Shown: positions 1 through 6,211, counted from the first letter of the stretch. The stretch is DNA of 7,376 nucleotides from Planctomycetota bacterium (GCA_016935955.1 JAFGPY010000214.1:1-7376), one strand, 5' to 3'. Notes: generated from the letters alone by a model not told the origin. Translations and numbers: made by a program.

Positions 1-85
1 AGATGAACTCCGCCGACTCGGCCGCTCCGCTCGGGCCGGTGGTGATCTTGCGGCTCTCGTACTTTTCAGTGAACGACGTGGGCAT
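1..85 (-). CDS. Start of tail gene downstream of the tape measure (partial, unrecognised)
   Basis: Only the first 28 codons are inside the window; the gene continues past the left edge. It starts at ATG 85-83, 13 nt after the tape measure stop, and an SD-like GGAGGGG lies 7 to 10 nt upstream (92-97 on this strand). The visible peptide begins MPTSFTEKYESRKI and is then rich in Gly, Ser and Ala. I do not recognise it. Its position directly after the tape measure gene is where distal tail or baseplate proteins are usually encoded, so a tail role is inferred from context only. Confidence 0.7.
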   Translation of the reverse strand, partial: MPTSFTEKYESRKITTGPSGAAESAEFI

Positions 86-98
86 CCTGCCCCTCCGA

Positions 99-2384
99 TC
101 AGGCGAACGTCAGACCGCCGGTGGTCGCGACCTGGACGAGCTTCTTGGTGTTCTTGGCGGTCTCTTCGGACGCCTTGGCGGTGCGGTCGGCCGCGTCCCC
201 GGCGGCAAGCCCGCGCACAGCGGCGGCGTTGAACGTGCCCTTGACGCCGATCTTGGCCGCCTCGGCCCCGACCATGTCGCCGATGTCGCCCAGGCCGGCC
301 AGGGCGTCGCGGGCCTTGTTGATGATGTCGTCGGGGCCTTGCAGGCCCTCCGGCCCCGGCTCGGCTTCCTTGGCCTCGCGCTTCTTGCGGGCCGACTCGA
401 TGGCGTCGCGCCACTCCTTGCGGGCCTTGGCCAGGTCCTGCTCGTTCTCCGCCATGCGGCTGGCGTACTCGGTGTCTAGTTCCCGGTGCTTCTCCAGGTT
501 CTCCCGGCCGATTTCTCCGAGGGTCGCCTCGTGGACGGCCGACGCCCGCTGGCGCTCGGCCTGGCGCTGTGCTTCGCGCTCGGCGACCTTGCGCTGCTGC
601 TCGTCGGTGATCTTGGCGATGGCGGCCTGCTTCTCCTGCTCGACCAGCTTGTTCTCGGCCTCCAGGTCGACCGAGTCATCGAAGAGGCTCTTGATCCAGT
701 TCCAGGCCTTCTTCGCCCCGGCCTTGATGGACTCCCACGTGCGGGCAAAGAAGCTGGTGAAGTCCGTCCAGAGCTTGGAGAAAAACGCGGTGGTCTCGAT
801 CCAGCCGACCTCCAGGGCGTGCCAGACGATCTCCGCGACGGCCAGCAGGCCGTGCCAAGCGTCATAGCCGATCTTGATGAAGAAGTTGCGGAAGTTCAGC
901 CACGCCTTCTCCAGGAAGTTCACGCCCCGCGTCCACTCCATCTTCATGGTCAGCCACAGAATCTTCACGGCCAGGCCGATGTCCCCGGCGGCCAGCGCGT
1001 CCGCGATGCCCTGGTAGGCGGCAAGGGCGTCGTCCTTGAGGGCATTGAACCGGCCGCCGAGCCACTGGAGGGCCTTGGCCCCAATGTCCGTGGCGTACAC
1101 CAGGTATGCGCCCAGCGCCGCCATGGCGGCGATCACCAACCCGATGGGCGAGACGAGGAAGGCGATCACCGCCGCCAGCACCTTCAGCACCAAGCCGACG
1201 GTCGTGACAACCGTGATCAGCGCCCCGAGGATCGAGCCGAGGCCGGAGATGATCGTGCCCAGCAGCACCAGGGCGATGCCCACGGCGATGATCACCACGG
1301 CGACCTTCAGCACAGTCACGATGGTCAGCTGGTTCTGCTTGACCCACTCGCCGGCCGCCAGGACGACCTTCTTGAACCATTCGCCCGCCGCCTTGAGCGT
1401 GGGAGCCAGCGCCTGGCCGACCGACACCATCAAGTCGGTCACCGCCATCCTGGCCTTCTTCAGTTCCCCAGACAGCCCGCCGGTCATCCGCGCGAAGGCC
1501 TCATCCGCCCGGCCGGCGGCGTTCTGCATCAGTTCCAGGTCCTTCTTGAAGCCCTCCATGTCGGCGGCCAGCGCCGCGATGCCGCCGGCGGCACGGACCT
1601 CGGGGAAGTCGACCTGAATCTCCGAGAGGCTCTTGCCGACGTACTTCTGGATCAGCGCCGCGATGTTGCCTGCCTGATCCGGCGCGGCCTTCAGGATGTT
1701 GACGAGCCGCGTGGTCGCCTCCTCGGCGCTGAGGCCCTGGCGGGTCATCGTGGCGATGGCCGCCATCATGTCCTCCATCGACATGCCCGCCGCCCGCGCC
1801 ATGGGAGCGACCTTGCCGATGTTGGCGGCCAGGTCGGGGAACGTCAGCTTGCCGCGCTTGACCGTCTGGAACATCACGTCGGCGACGTGGCCCGCCTGGT
1901 CGGCCGACATCTGAAAGGCATTGAGCACGCTGGTCAGGCCATCGACGGCGACGGCCGTGTCGGTCATGCCGCCCTTGGCTGCCTTCGTGGCTACGGCCAG
2001 CACTTCCAGCGCCTTGGCCGGGTTCACGGACGCCGACAGCAGGTCGTAAAGACCCTTGGCCAGCACGTCGGTGCTCTCGCCGAACTCGACGGAGAGCTTG
2101 CGGATGCCCCGGCTGAAGGCATCCATGTGCTTCTCCGGCTCGTCGAGCATCGTGGAGACCATCTTCATCTGGGTCTCGAAGTCGCCGAAGGCCTTTCCCG
2201 ACGCGACCAACGGCGCGGCAATGGCGGTCCCCAGGCCCATCATCTTCAGGCCGAGATTGCGAACGCCGTCGCCGAAGGCCTTGAGCTTCTTCTCCGCCCG
2301 GCGAAGCCCGCGCACGAGCTTGCTGTCGTCGGCGAACAGCTCGACGAACGCGCGGCCGGCTCGGCTGCCCTGAGTCGATGCCAA
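99..2384 (-). CDS. Phage tail tape measure protein, TP901 family
   Basis: This 761-aa protein would set tail length and occupy the tail tube lumen. Residues 1-60 are a basic, Gly/Ala-rich N-terminus (AGRAFVELFADDSKL near 9-23). Residues about 65-300 resemble the TP901/PhageMin_Tail core, with the FETQMKMVSTML region, a GLYDLLSAS segment near 111-119 and KVAPMARAAGMSMEDMMAAI at 191-210. Residues about 353-432 are a long hydrophobic stretch of several possible membrane segments. Residues 460-570 are rich in Trp and Phe. Residues 575-675 are highly charged and probably coiled coil (Glu, Lys, Arg, Gln rich). The C-terminus, 715-755, is Ala/Thr/Lys rich. The chosen start is TTG at 2384-2382: it follows GAGGAG (2394-2399) by 9 nt and keeps the expected N-terminus, whereas the first ATG would lose about 45 residues. 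At 761 aa it is of ordinary length for a tape measure and shows no frameshift. It lies 27 nt downstream of the group II intron. Confidence 0.93.
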   Translation of the reverse strand: MASTQGSRAGRAFVELFADDSKLVRGLRRAEKKLKAFGDGVRNLGLKMMGLGTAIAAPLVASGKAFGDFETQMKMVSTMLDEPEKHMDAFSRGIRKLSVEFGESTDVLAKGLYDLLSASVNPAKALEVLAVATKAAKGGMTDTAVAVDGLTSVLNAFQMSADQAGHVADVMFQTVKRGKLTFPDLAANIGKVAPMARAAGMSMEDMMAAIATMTRQGLSAEEATTRLVNILKAAPDQAGNIAALIQKYVGKSLSEIQVDFPEVRAAGGIAALAADMEGFKKDLELMQNAAGRADEAFARMTGGLSGELKKARMAVTDLMVSVGQALAPTLKAAGEWFKKVVLAAGEWVKQNQLTIVTVLKVAVVIIAVGIALVLLGTIISGLGSILGALITVVTTVGLVLKVLAAVIAFLVSPIGLVIAAMAALGAYLVYATDIGAKALQWLGGRFNALKDDALAAYQGIADALAAGDIGLAVKILWLTMKMEWTRGVNFLEKAWLNFRNFFIKIGYDAWHGLLAVAEIVWHALEVGWIETTAFFSKLWTDFTSFFARTWESIKAGAKKAWNWIKSLFDDSVDLEAENKLVEQEKQAAIAKITDEQQRKVAEREAQRQAERQRASAVHEATLGEIGRENLEKHRELDTEYASRMAENEQDLAKARKEWRDAIESARKKREAKEAEPGPEGLQGPDDIINKARDALAGLGDIGDMVGAEAAKIGVKGTFNAAAVRGLAAGDAADRTAKASEETAKNTKKLVQVATTGGLTFA

Positions 2385-2393
2385 GCGTGGTTA

Positions 2394-2399
2394 CTCCTC
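2394..2399 (-). promoter_or_regulatory. Shine-Dalgarno site that fixes the TTG start of the tape measure gene
   Basis: GAGGAG on the minus strand lies 9 nt before TTG 2384-2382. It coincides with the last two sense codons (Glu-Glu) of the preceding reading frame, whose TAA stop is at 2393-2391. It lies in the 3' exon, 12 nt downstream of the inferred intron end, so it remains present whether or not the intron is spliced. Confidence 0.7.
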
Positions 2400-2411
2400 G
2401 TCATCCACCGG
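2394..2411 (-). other. Inferred 3' exon: last codons of the interrupted lipoprotein gene
   Basis: After the predicted intron end the sequence reads CCG GTG GAT GAC GAG GAG, followed by TAA at 2393-2391 (Pro-Val-Asp-Asp-Glu-Glu-stop). If the 5' exon ends after the CCT codon at 4857-4855, joining is in frame and extends the lipoprotein by six residues. The frame match and the operon-like spacing to the tape measure start support this. The exact 5' junction is inferred, so the assignment is tentative. Confidence 0.5.
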
Positions 2412-2412
2412 G

Positions 2413-2450
2413 TCGGGTAGGCGGGTGACGTTACCGTCACCCGCCCCCCT
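2413..2450 (-). ncRNA. Group II intron domain VI with branch-point adenosine
   Basis: A perfect 11-bp stem (2435-2445 with 2420-2430) is closed by a GTAA tetraloop, which is a GNRA loop (2431-2434). Next come unpaired T-A (2419-2418), and then CCC (2417-2415) can pair with GGG (2446-2448). The bulged A at 2418 is the predicted branch point for lariat formation. Such a strong hairpin could be mistaken for a terminator, but no T-tract follows it. Confidence 0.85.
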
Positions 2451-2452
2451 CA

Positions 2453-2486
2453 GAACCGTACGTGACAGTTTCCCGTCATACGGCTC
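2453..2486 (-). ncRNA. Group II intron domain V (catalytic core)
   Basis: Exactly 34 nt long. A lower 9-bp stem, with G-T wobbles, runs from GAGCCGTAT to GTACGGTTC. It is followed by a two-nt AC bulge on the 3' side and an upper 5-bp stem closed by a GAAA tetraloop. The AGC catalytic triad lies at positions 2-4. This matches the most conserved element of group II introns in length and layout, with no disabling change that I can see. Confidence 0.95.
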
Positions 2487-2526
2487 AAGCCTTTGAAAGG
2501 CATCGCCTCGGCGACACCCGTCACAG

Positions 2527-4278
2527 TTACCGTCCTGCCGACGCATGCAATTGGCGGTGGCAGGTAGAGTGCAGAAGCCATAGATTGTCGAGTTCATCGC
2601 TTCCTCCGTTGGCGCGGGGGACAATGTGATGCTTGTCGTGGTCACACTGGAATAGGCCCCATTCGCCGATGCCGCCAAGCGGCAGTCGGCAGTGAGGACA
2701 CATTCCCTGTTGTCTCCACCAGAGTTGCCGCAAGCCGCGGGGGAGGACGTAGGACGCCTCCACCGCTTTGCGGTCCCGCATCGTGAAGTAGGAGCACCAA
2801 GCCGGGTCATACGGATTGGCCTCGATCTTCACCATGCCATGCCGATTGATACGGGTCGTGTCGATCTGATACAGGTGCCGACGCTTCCCGTCGGGGCAGT
2901 CTCCGAAGAAGACCCAGGTCCGGTCGCCTTTGTGGGTGAAGTACTTCTCTCGAATCCAGCGGCGGCCCTTGTTGGTATGGCGGCGTTTGGCCCACCGCCA
3001 CAAGGTCCACCACACGCGGTTGCCGACTGCCTTGAACGTTTCGGCGCTCACGACATGCCGGTAGTAGTTCGCCCATCCCCGCAGCACGGGGTTGAGCTTG
3101 TCCACCAGCACATACGCCGGAGCCGTTCGATGACGCTGGACGATCTCCCGGAGTTCGCGCCCGAAGCGGACGACGCTTTTCTTGGCCGGTTTGACCAGGA
3201 GTTTGCCGTCATACTTGCGGAAGTTGAACCCGAGGAAGTCGAACCCTTCTTCGATATGCGTTATGGCGGTCTTTTCCTCCGAGAGCACGAGCCCTCGTTC
3301 GGCGAGGAAGTCTCGCACCAGCGGCTTGACCTCATCTTCCAGAAGCTCTTTCGTCGTTCCGGTGATGATGAAGTCGTCCGCGTACCGCACCAGATTGACC
3401 TTGGGGTTATCCAGGAAGCGACGGCTCCCGTGTGTCCAGTTGCCGCCTTTCATCCCTTTGCGCTGGAATTGCTCGTACAGCAGACGTTCCAGCCCGTCCA
3501 AGGTCAGGTTGGCCAGAACCGGGGAGATGATCCCGCCTTGCGGCGTGCCCGATTCGGTATCGAAGAATGCGCCTTCTTCCATGTACCCCGCTTTCAGCCA
3601 TTGACGGAGAATCCGTTTCTCCATCGGTGCGTGCTCAACAAGCCACGCATGGCTGATATTGTCGAAGCAGCCTTTAATGTCCCCTTCGAGCACCCAATGC
3701 GCCGAATTGCCCCTGCTCAACACACGGAAGCCTTGTTCTTCCGCGTCCGCGCAGGATCGTTTGCGCCGGAACCCGAACGAGACCCGATCCGCCCGACATT
3801 CCGCCACCGGATCGAGCGCCAACAGGTACAACGCCTGCATGGCCCGGTCCTTCATCGTGGGGATGCCCAACGGACGCAGTTTGCCGTTCGACTTCGGGAT
3901 GTACACGCGGCGGAGCGGCTTGGCTTGATACCGTTCAGGGCGCAATTCCTGAATGGCGCTCGCCTTCTTCTGCGGCGAGTCCCAGAGCACTCCGTCCACC
4001 CCGGCAGTCTTTCTGCCTCTGTTCTCGGTAACCCGTCTGACGGCAAGAGCCTTGCCGGAGAACGATCGGGTCAGGATGCGCGACAGGGCTTTCACCTTGC
4101 CGTGTCTCCCTTCCCGCTGTGCCTTCACGATTCGAGCCTGAAGACGCTGGACGGTCCTGTCCACCTTGCGCCAATCCATGGCGTTCCAGTCCACAGGCCC
4201 GGAGGCGCGCACGTCGGCCGCTGTCGCGTCCGCGTTCGTTGTTTCGCATTCCATCCGTGCCCGCACCATCGACTCCAT
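2527..4278 (-). CDS. ltrA: Group II intron reverse transcriptase/maturase with C-terminal HNH endonuclease
   Basis: The 583-aa intron-encoded protein would act in maturation (splicing) of the intron RNA and in target-primed reverse transcription during mobility. An N-terminal RT-associated segment lies at about 29-97 (WNAMDWRKVD, AVRRVTENRGRKTAGVDG). The RT domain spans about 115-355: IPKSNGKLRPLGIP at 127-140, catalytic Asp200 in EGDIKGCFDNI, GTPQGGIISP at 244-253 and YADD at 299-302. Domain X follows with GWANYYR at 401-407. The C-terminal HNH/zinc module has CPHC at 527-530, Cys545, DHDKHHIVP from 546, NGGSDELDNL and CHRQLH from 573. All expected catalytic residues are present. ATG 4278 gives the longest frame; in-frame ATGs at 4269 and 4254 are possible, and GGAG sits just before 4269. 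The gene lies inside intron domain IV. The symbol is used in the generic family sense. Confidence 0.95.
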   Translation of the reverse strand: MESMVRARMECETTNADATAADVRASGPVDWNAMDWRKVDRTVQRLQARIVKAQREGRHGKVKALSRILTRSFSGKALAVRRVTENRGRKTAGVDGVLWDSPQKKASAIQELRPERYQAKPLRRVYIPKSNGKLRPLGIPTMKDRAMQALYLLALDPVAECRADRVSFGFRRKRSCADAEEQGFRVLSRGNSAHWVLEGDIKGCFDNISHAWLVEHAPMEKRILRQWLKAGYMEEGAFFDTESGTPQGGIISPVLANLTLDGLERLLYEQFQRKGMKGGNWTHGSRRFLDNPKVNLVRYADDFIITGTTKELLEDEVKPLVRDFLAERGLVLSEEKTAITHIEEGFDFLGFNFRKYDGKLLVKPAKKSVVRFGRELREIVQRHRTAPAYVLVDKLNPVLRGWANYYRHVVSAETFKAVGNRVWWTLWRWAKRRHTNKGRRWIREKYFTHKGDRTWVFFGDCPDGKRRHLYQIDTTRINRHGMVKIEANPYDPAWCSYFTMRDRKAVEASYVLPRGLRQLWWRQQGMCPHCRLPLGGIGEWGLFQCDHDKHHIVPRANGGSDELDNLWLLHSTCHRQLHASAGR

Positions 4279-4854
4279 TCGTAATCGTGACCAAAGACCC
4301 GCCCGAAGTCAGCTCCCCTTTCGGGTGGGGCACAAGCCCCTATCCCTCCGATTACAGGAGGGCATTCGCTTCCTCGGACATCCTCTACCCGCACGCCCAT
4401 CGGCTCGCCTTGCGGCTCGCTGTCCTTGCAGGCCAATCATTGCGCAGCCTGCGTGGAGGCGTACGGGCTTACCCTGTTTGATTCTCCTGACTGAACGGGT
4501 TAGGCCCTGTCTCTTCGCCGGGGAGGCAACGTCCACGAGGCGCAATGCACTGAGTTCGCCTGCCTGCTCCCGCACCTTTTGGTCCAAGCCTGTCAGCACC
4601 TTTGGCTCGTTATGGTTGACGACGTTTATCGACAGTTCACTTCCGTTGACCCTACCGCTCAAGCCTTGCTCCCGACCGCCTTGGTGCTGGCAGTACCGGG
4701 CGATCCTCGCGGGCCGCCGTTGCGGGCTACGTTGTCCCCGAAGCTTCACACCGCCGGATTGCTCCAGCCGCATGTCCGGGTAGGCTACCGCCGGTGGAAC
4801 GGCGGGTTGAGTCGTCATGTCAGGCTGCTCAACAATCATGGAGAATCAGTCAAC
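4279..4854 (-). ncRNA. 5' part of the group II intron RNA (domains I-III and start of IV)
   Basis: These about 575 nt carry no credible gene and are best read as ribozyme. Paired elements visible by eye include CCGCCG/CGGCGG flanking 4790-4805, a hairpin at 4344-4362 with CCCTCC/GGAGGG arms, and a GGGGC/GCCCC hairpin at 4327-4340. The order along the minus strand suits domain I first and domains II/III near 4300-4400. The exon-binding sequences are not certain. GTCAAC occurs at 4650-4645 and 4620-4615 and is exactly complementary to GTTGAC at the 5' boundary, so one copy could be an EBS1 if the true splice site is a few nt away from my choice. Confidence 0.7.
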
Positions 4855-5073
4855 AGGCCGCTCAAGCGCGTACCAGCCCTCGGGCAGGTCCATCTTTCCC
4901 GCGACGGGCTTGCCGTCAGCGTCCTTCACCCAGACCTTGGCGTCCTTGACCGTCTCGCGCAGGCGCACGGGCGTGCCGTGCGGCACGTAGATCGTGCGGG
5001 TGAACAGCGTGCCGCCGCCGCAGCCGGTCAGCAGCAGGATGGGCAGCAGGAAAGGAATCAGCTTGCGCATCAT
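4846..5073 (-). CDS. Small phage lipoprotein, interrupted near its 3' end by the group II intron
   Basis: As it stands the gene encodes 75 aa. Residues 1-18 form a lipoprotein signal: basic MMRK, a hydrophobic LIPFLLPILL stretch and the lipobox LTGC with Cys18 as the lipidated residue. The mature part (YVPHGTPVRLRETV, KVWVKDADGKPVAGKMDLP, EGWYAL) has two Lys/Val-rich segments and no enzymatic motif that I know. It starts at ATG 5073 with GGAGGTGA upstream, overlapping the preceding gene by ATGA. The TGA stop at 4848-4846 appears to lie inside the intron. Splicing from CCT (4857-4855) to 2411 would give a 79-aa product ending PPVDDEE. A role in lysis (outer-membrane spanin-like) or in the phage-altered envelope is possible from its neighbours but is not shown by sequence. 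Confidence 0.82.
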   Translation of the reverse strand: MMRKLIPFLLPILLLTGCGGGTLFTRTIYVPHGTPVRLRETVKDAKVWVKDADGKPVAGKMDLPEGWYALERPVD

Positions 5074-5261
5074 GGTTTCACCTCCACGACCGGCGTCTGG
5101 CCGGTCAGAATGGTTCGCACTCGATGGACCGCCTCCCGCGCCGACCGGCGTCGTCGATAGCCTTCGCCGCTGTCGGCCAGGATGCGGTCGTTGGACGCCC
5201 GCAGACGCCAGCGCCATTCGCGCCGGCCGTCGCGGTAGAGTTCGAGTTTGGCGGTTCTCAT
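5070..5261 (-). CDS. DUF1508/YegP-like small protein
   Basis: This 63-aa, strongly basic protein contains one YegP-type repeat at about residues 5-50: LELYRDGRREWRWRLRASN, then SGEGY, then SAREAVHRVR. The family signature is visible in the W-R-L-x-x-x-N segment (Trp18, Leu20, Asn24), Ser31 and Gly-Tyr (34-35), and a C-terminal Ala/Val helix. The function of the family is unknown. ATG 5261 overlaps the stop of the upstream gene (ATGA) and its own stop overlaps the lipoprotein start (ATGA), so translation is probably coupled on both sides. No strong SD is seen before this start, which fits reinitiation. Confidence 0.82.
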   Translation of the reverse strand: MRTAKLELYRDGRREWRWRLRASNDRILADSGEGYRRRRSAREAVHRVRTILTGQTPVVEVKP

Positions 5262-5413
5262 GGCTTGCCCCAGTGCTCGCGGACCTTGGCCCGCAGCTTG
5301 TCACGGTTCTGCCGATCCAGGTCGGCGTCCTCCGCCGTGGGCCGCGACTGCTGCACGGCCCACGGCAGAAGGACACGCAGGATGGCGGCGATCAGGCTGA
5401 TGAGCCATTGCAT
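5258..5413 (-). CDS. 51-aa single-span membrane protein (easily missed small gene)
   Basis: The frame starts at ATG 5413-5411 and ends with TGA 5260-5258. Residues 1-20 (MQWLISLIAAILRVLLPWAV) form one hydrophobic segment with no signal cleavage motif. Residues 21-51 are a short charged tail (SRPTAEDADLDRQNRDKLRA) ending HWGKP. An SD (GGAGG) lies about 7 nt upstream, inside the end of the previous gene, and the stop overlaps the next ATG as ATGA. SD, tight packing and clear amphipathic design argue that it is real. I do not recognise a family. A small lysis accessory or antiholin-like role is only a guess from size, topology and neighbours. Confidence 0.78.
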   Translation of the reverse strand: MQWLISLIAAILRVLLPWAVQQSRPTAEDADLDRQNRDKLRAKVREHWGKP

Positions 5414-5415
5414 GG

Positions 5416-5787
5416 TCAGGCCTCCGTCGGCGCGGGCTTGTCAAGGTTGCCCGAGGCCTCCAGTTCGGCGTGGACGATCTGAATGCCCTCGCGCAGCTCG
5501 GCCTGGGTCTTGGCATCCGCGGGCTTGCCCCGGGCCTCCTGGTAGACCTTCAGCACGTAGTTCAGGGCGGCGTTGAGGCGGTTGAAGGCCTTGTTCGGCG
5601 TGTCGTCCGGGATCTCCTTCTCGGCCCACTTGACGGCCGCGATGATCGTGCCCTCGAACGCCTGCCACGTCGGCTTGGCCGCGTAGAGCCGGTTGAGCAC
5701 GATCAGCAGACCGCCAGCCAGCACCGCGATGACAGCCGGGCTGTTCAGCACGTTCCAGATGACCTGCCAGATTCCGTTCCAGTCCAT
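5416..5787 (-). CDS. Holin-like membrane protein (LL-H holin style)
   Basis: The protein has 123 aa. The N-terminus (MDWNGIWQVIWNVL) is followed by one strong membrane segment at about 17-36 (SPAVIAVLAGGLLIVLNRLY). A soluble helical tail follows, containing AAVKWAEKEIP, NKAFNRLNAALNYVLKVY and a charged C-terminus. A single N-terminal span followed by the [AI]xxAEKE...K...A..YV pattern resembles the LL-H family of phage holins, which would form inner-membrane lesions to release endolysin. I rate the family assignment as likely, not certain. ATG 5787 follows AAGGA by 9 nt, and its gap to the upstream stop is 1 nt. Its stop is 2 nt before the next ATG. No endolysin is in the window. Confidence 0.7.
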   Translation of the reverse strand: MDWNGIWQVIWNVLNSPAVIAVLAGGLLIVLNRLYAAKPTWQAFEGTIIAAVKWAEKEIPDDTPNKAFNRLNAALNYVLKVYQEARGKPADAKTQAELREGIQIVHAELEASGNLDKPAPTEA

Positions 5788-5788
5788 G

Positions 5789-6211
5789 TCAGCATCCTTT
5801 CTGAGGTTCGGGGCTGCCGGTGAAGGCCGCCCGCATCAGGCCGACCGTCTCGGCGTTGACCTCGATCACGTCACCGCGACGCGACCGCTCGGCATACGGG
5901 TTGAAGTCGTCGGGTTTGAAGGGTCGGTGTTTCTTGGGGTCGCGGTTGGCGTTGGCGATCAGGCAACAGACCATCGACGTGTGCGCCCATCGCTCGCGGC
6001 CCAGGCCCTCGGCCATCCACAGCAGATGCCGCAGCGTCAGCGGCCGAGGGTCTACGCCAAGCGATCCGGCGATGCGCCAGACATCGCTCCACGGATCGTC
6101 TCGTCGATGTCGATCCCGTCGATCCGGGTCTCGATGGCCGTCACCGCCGCGTCGATCATGGCCATCTGCTTGGCGACCGCCTTGGCCCTGTCGTTGCGGC
6201 CGCGACTCTGG
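5789..6211 (-). CDS. Tail assembly chaperone extension (gpGT-type T domain), reached by -1 frameshift
   Basis: This -1 frame is open from the slippery site at 6217-6211 to TGA 5791-5789 (140 codons). The first 39 codons are Arg/Asp/Gly-rich and look like linker or overlap with the zero frame. From 6094 the peptide looks coding: PWSDVWRIAGSLGVDPRPLT, LRHLLWMAEGLGRERWAHTS, ANANRDPKKHRPFKPDDFNP. The W...AG..GvdPrpltLr.L.wMaeg pattern is what I expect of the protein encoded right after the phage chaperone. No ATG, GTG or TTG precedes 6094 in this frame before the overlap; the first ATG is at 6016 and would cut off the conserved start. A gpG-gpGT fusion read from 6507 would be 239 aa. If no frameshift occurs, the product would be the 75-aa protein from ATG 6016. 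Confidence 0.7.
   Translation of the reverse strand, partial: PESRPQRQGQGGRQADGHDRRGGDGHRDPDRRDRHRRDDPWSDVWRIAGSLGVDPRPLTLRHLLWMAEGLGRERWAHTSMVCCLIANANRDPKKHRPFKPDDFNPYAERSRRGDVIEVNAETVGLMRAAFTGSPEPQKGC

Larger units (their letters stand above)
2412..4854 (-). mobile_element. Group II intron (retroelement) with ORF, about 2.44 kb, sense orientation
   Basis: A self-splicing retroelement carrying its own maturase. Seen directly: a structured 5' region of about 570 nt, an intact 583-aa reverse transcriptase/HNH gene, a canonical domain V (2453-2486) and a domain VI hairpin with a bulged A (2418). The 3' end is placed after CCTACCCGAC at 2412; this gives the family's usual AY end with the branch A seven nt from it. 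The 5' end is placed at 4854, where GTTGACTGATTC begins; this is a departure from the consensus GTGYG. It is preferred because the lipoprotein then joins in frame to the 3' exon and because domain I needs this length. An internal GTGTG at 4751 is the alternative. The protein looks like the chloroplast-like (CL) maturase group. The intron is co-oriented with the tail operon, so it could be spliced from the message. Confidence 0.85.

Noticed and set aside
486..2420. Plus-strand open frame of 644 codons across the tape measure gene
   Set aside because: It is the antisense shadow of a GC-rich coding region. Its peptide is dominated by Gly, Arg, His and Gln with no domain I can see, and the minus-strand protein there is clearly a tape measure protein.
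2420..2445. Perfect 11-bp hairpin as a rho-independent terminator
   Set aside because: No T-tract follows, it ends in a GNRA loop, and it sits right after domain V with a bulged A, so it is intron domain VI.
2692..4284. Plus-strand open frame of 530 codons across the reverse transcriptase
   Set aside because: Antisense to an unmistakable maturase with all RT motifs; composition is low-information and there is no SD or domain support.
4747..4751. GTGTG as the consensus 5' splice site of the intron
   Set aside because: It fits GTGYG, but would leave only about 120 nt before the expected exon-binding region of domain I, and no coding frame would be restored across the junction. Kept as an alternative, not as the main call.
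4309..4839. Minus-strand 176-codon frame after the lipoprotein
   Set aside because: It lies over the 5' ribozyme part of the intron, has no convincing SD, and its peptide resembles no family. Its openness reflects GC content.
4655..4867. Ten-base repeat GCTTGAGCGG in both the 5' exon (4867-4858) and the intron (4664-4655)
   Set aside because: Intron-exon recognition needs complementary, not identical, sequence; a single 10-nt match in this GC-rich stretch is probably chance.
4846..5073. Lipoprotein gene as a pseudogene broken by the intron
   Set aside because: Signal, lipobox and nearly the whole mature part remain; unspliced it changes only the last few residues, and spliced it may be restored, so it is better treated as functional.
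5871..6092. Minus-strand frame of 73 codons overlapping the chaperone end
   Set aside because: It is the third frame over a region where the chaperone and T-domain frames both explain the sequence; its peptide is Arg/Ala-rich with no recognisable pattern.
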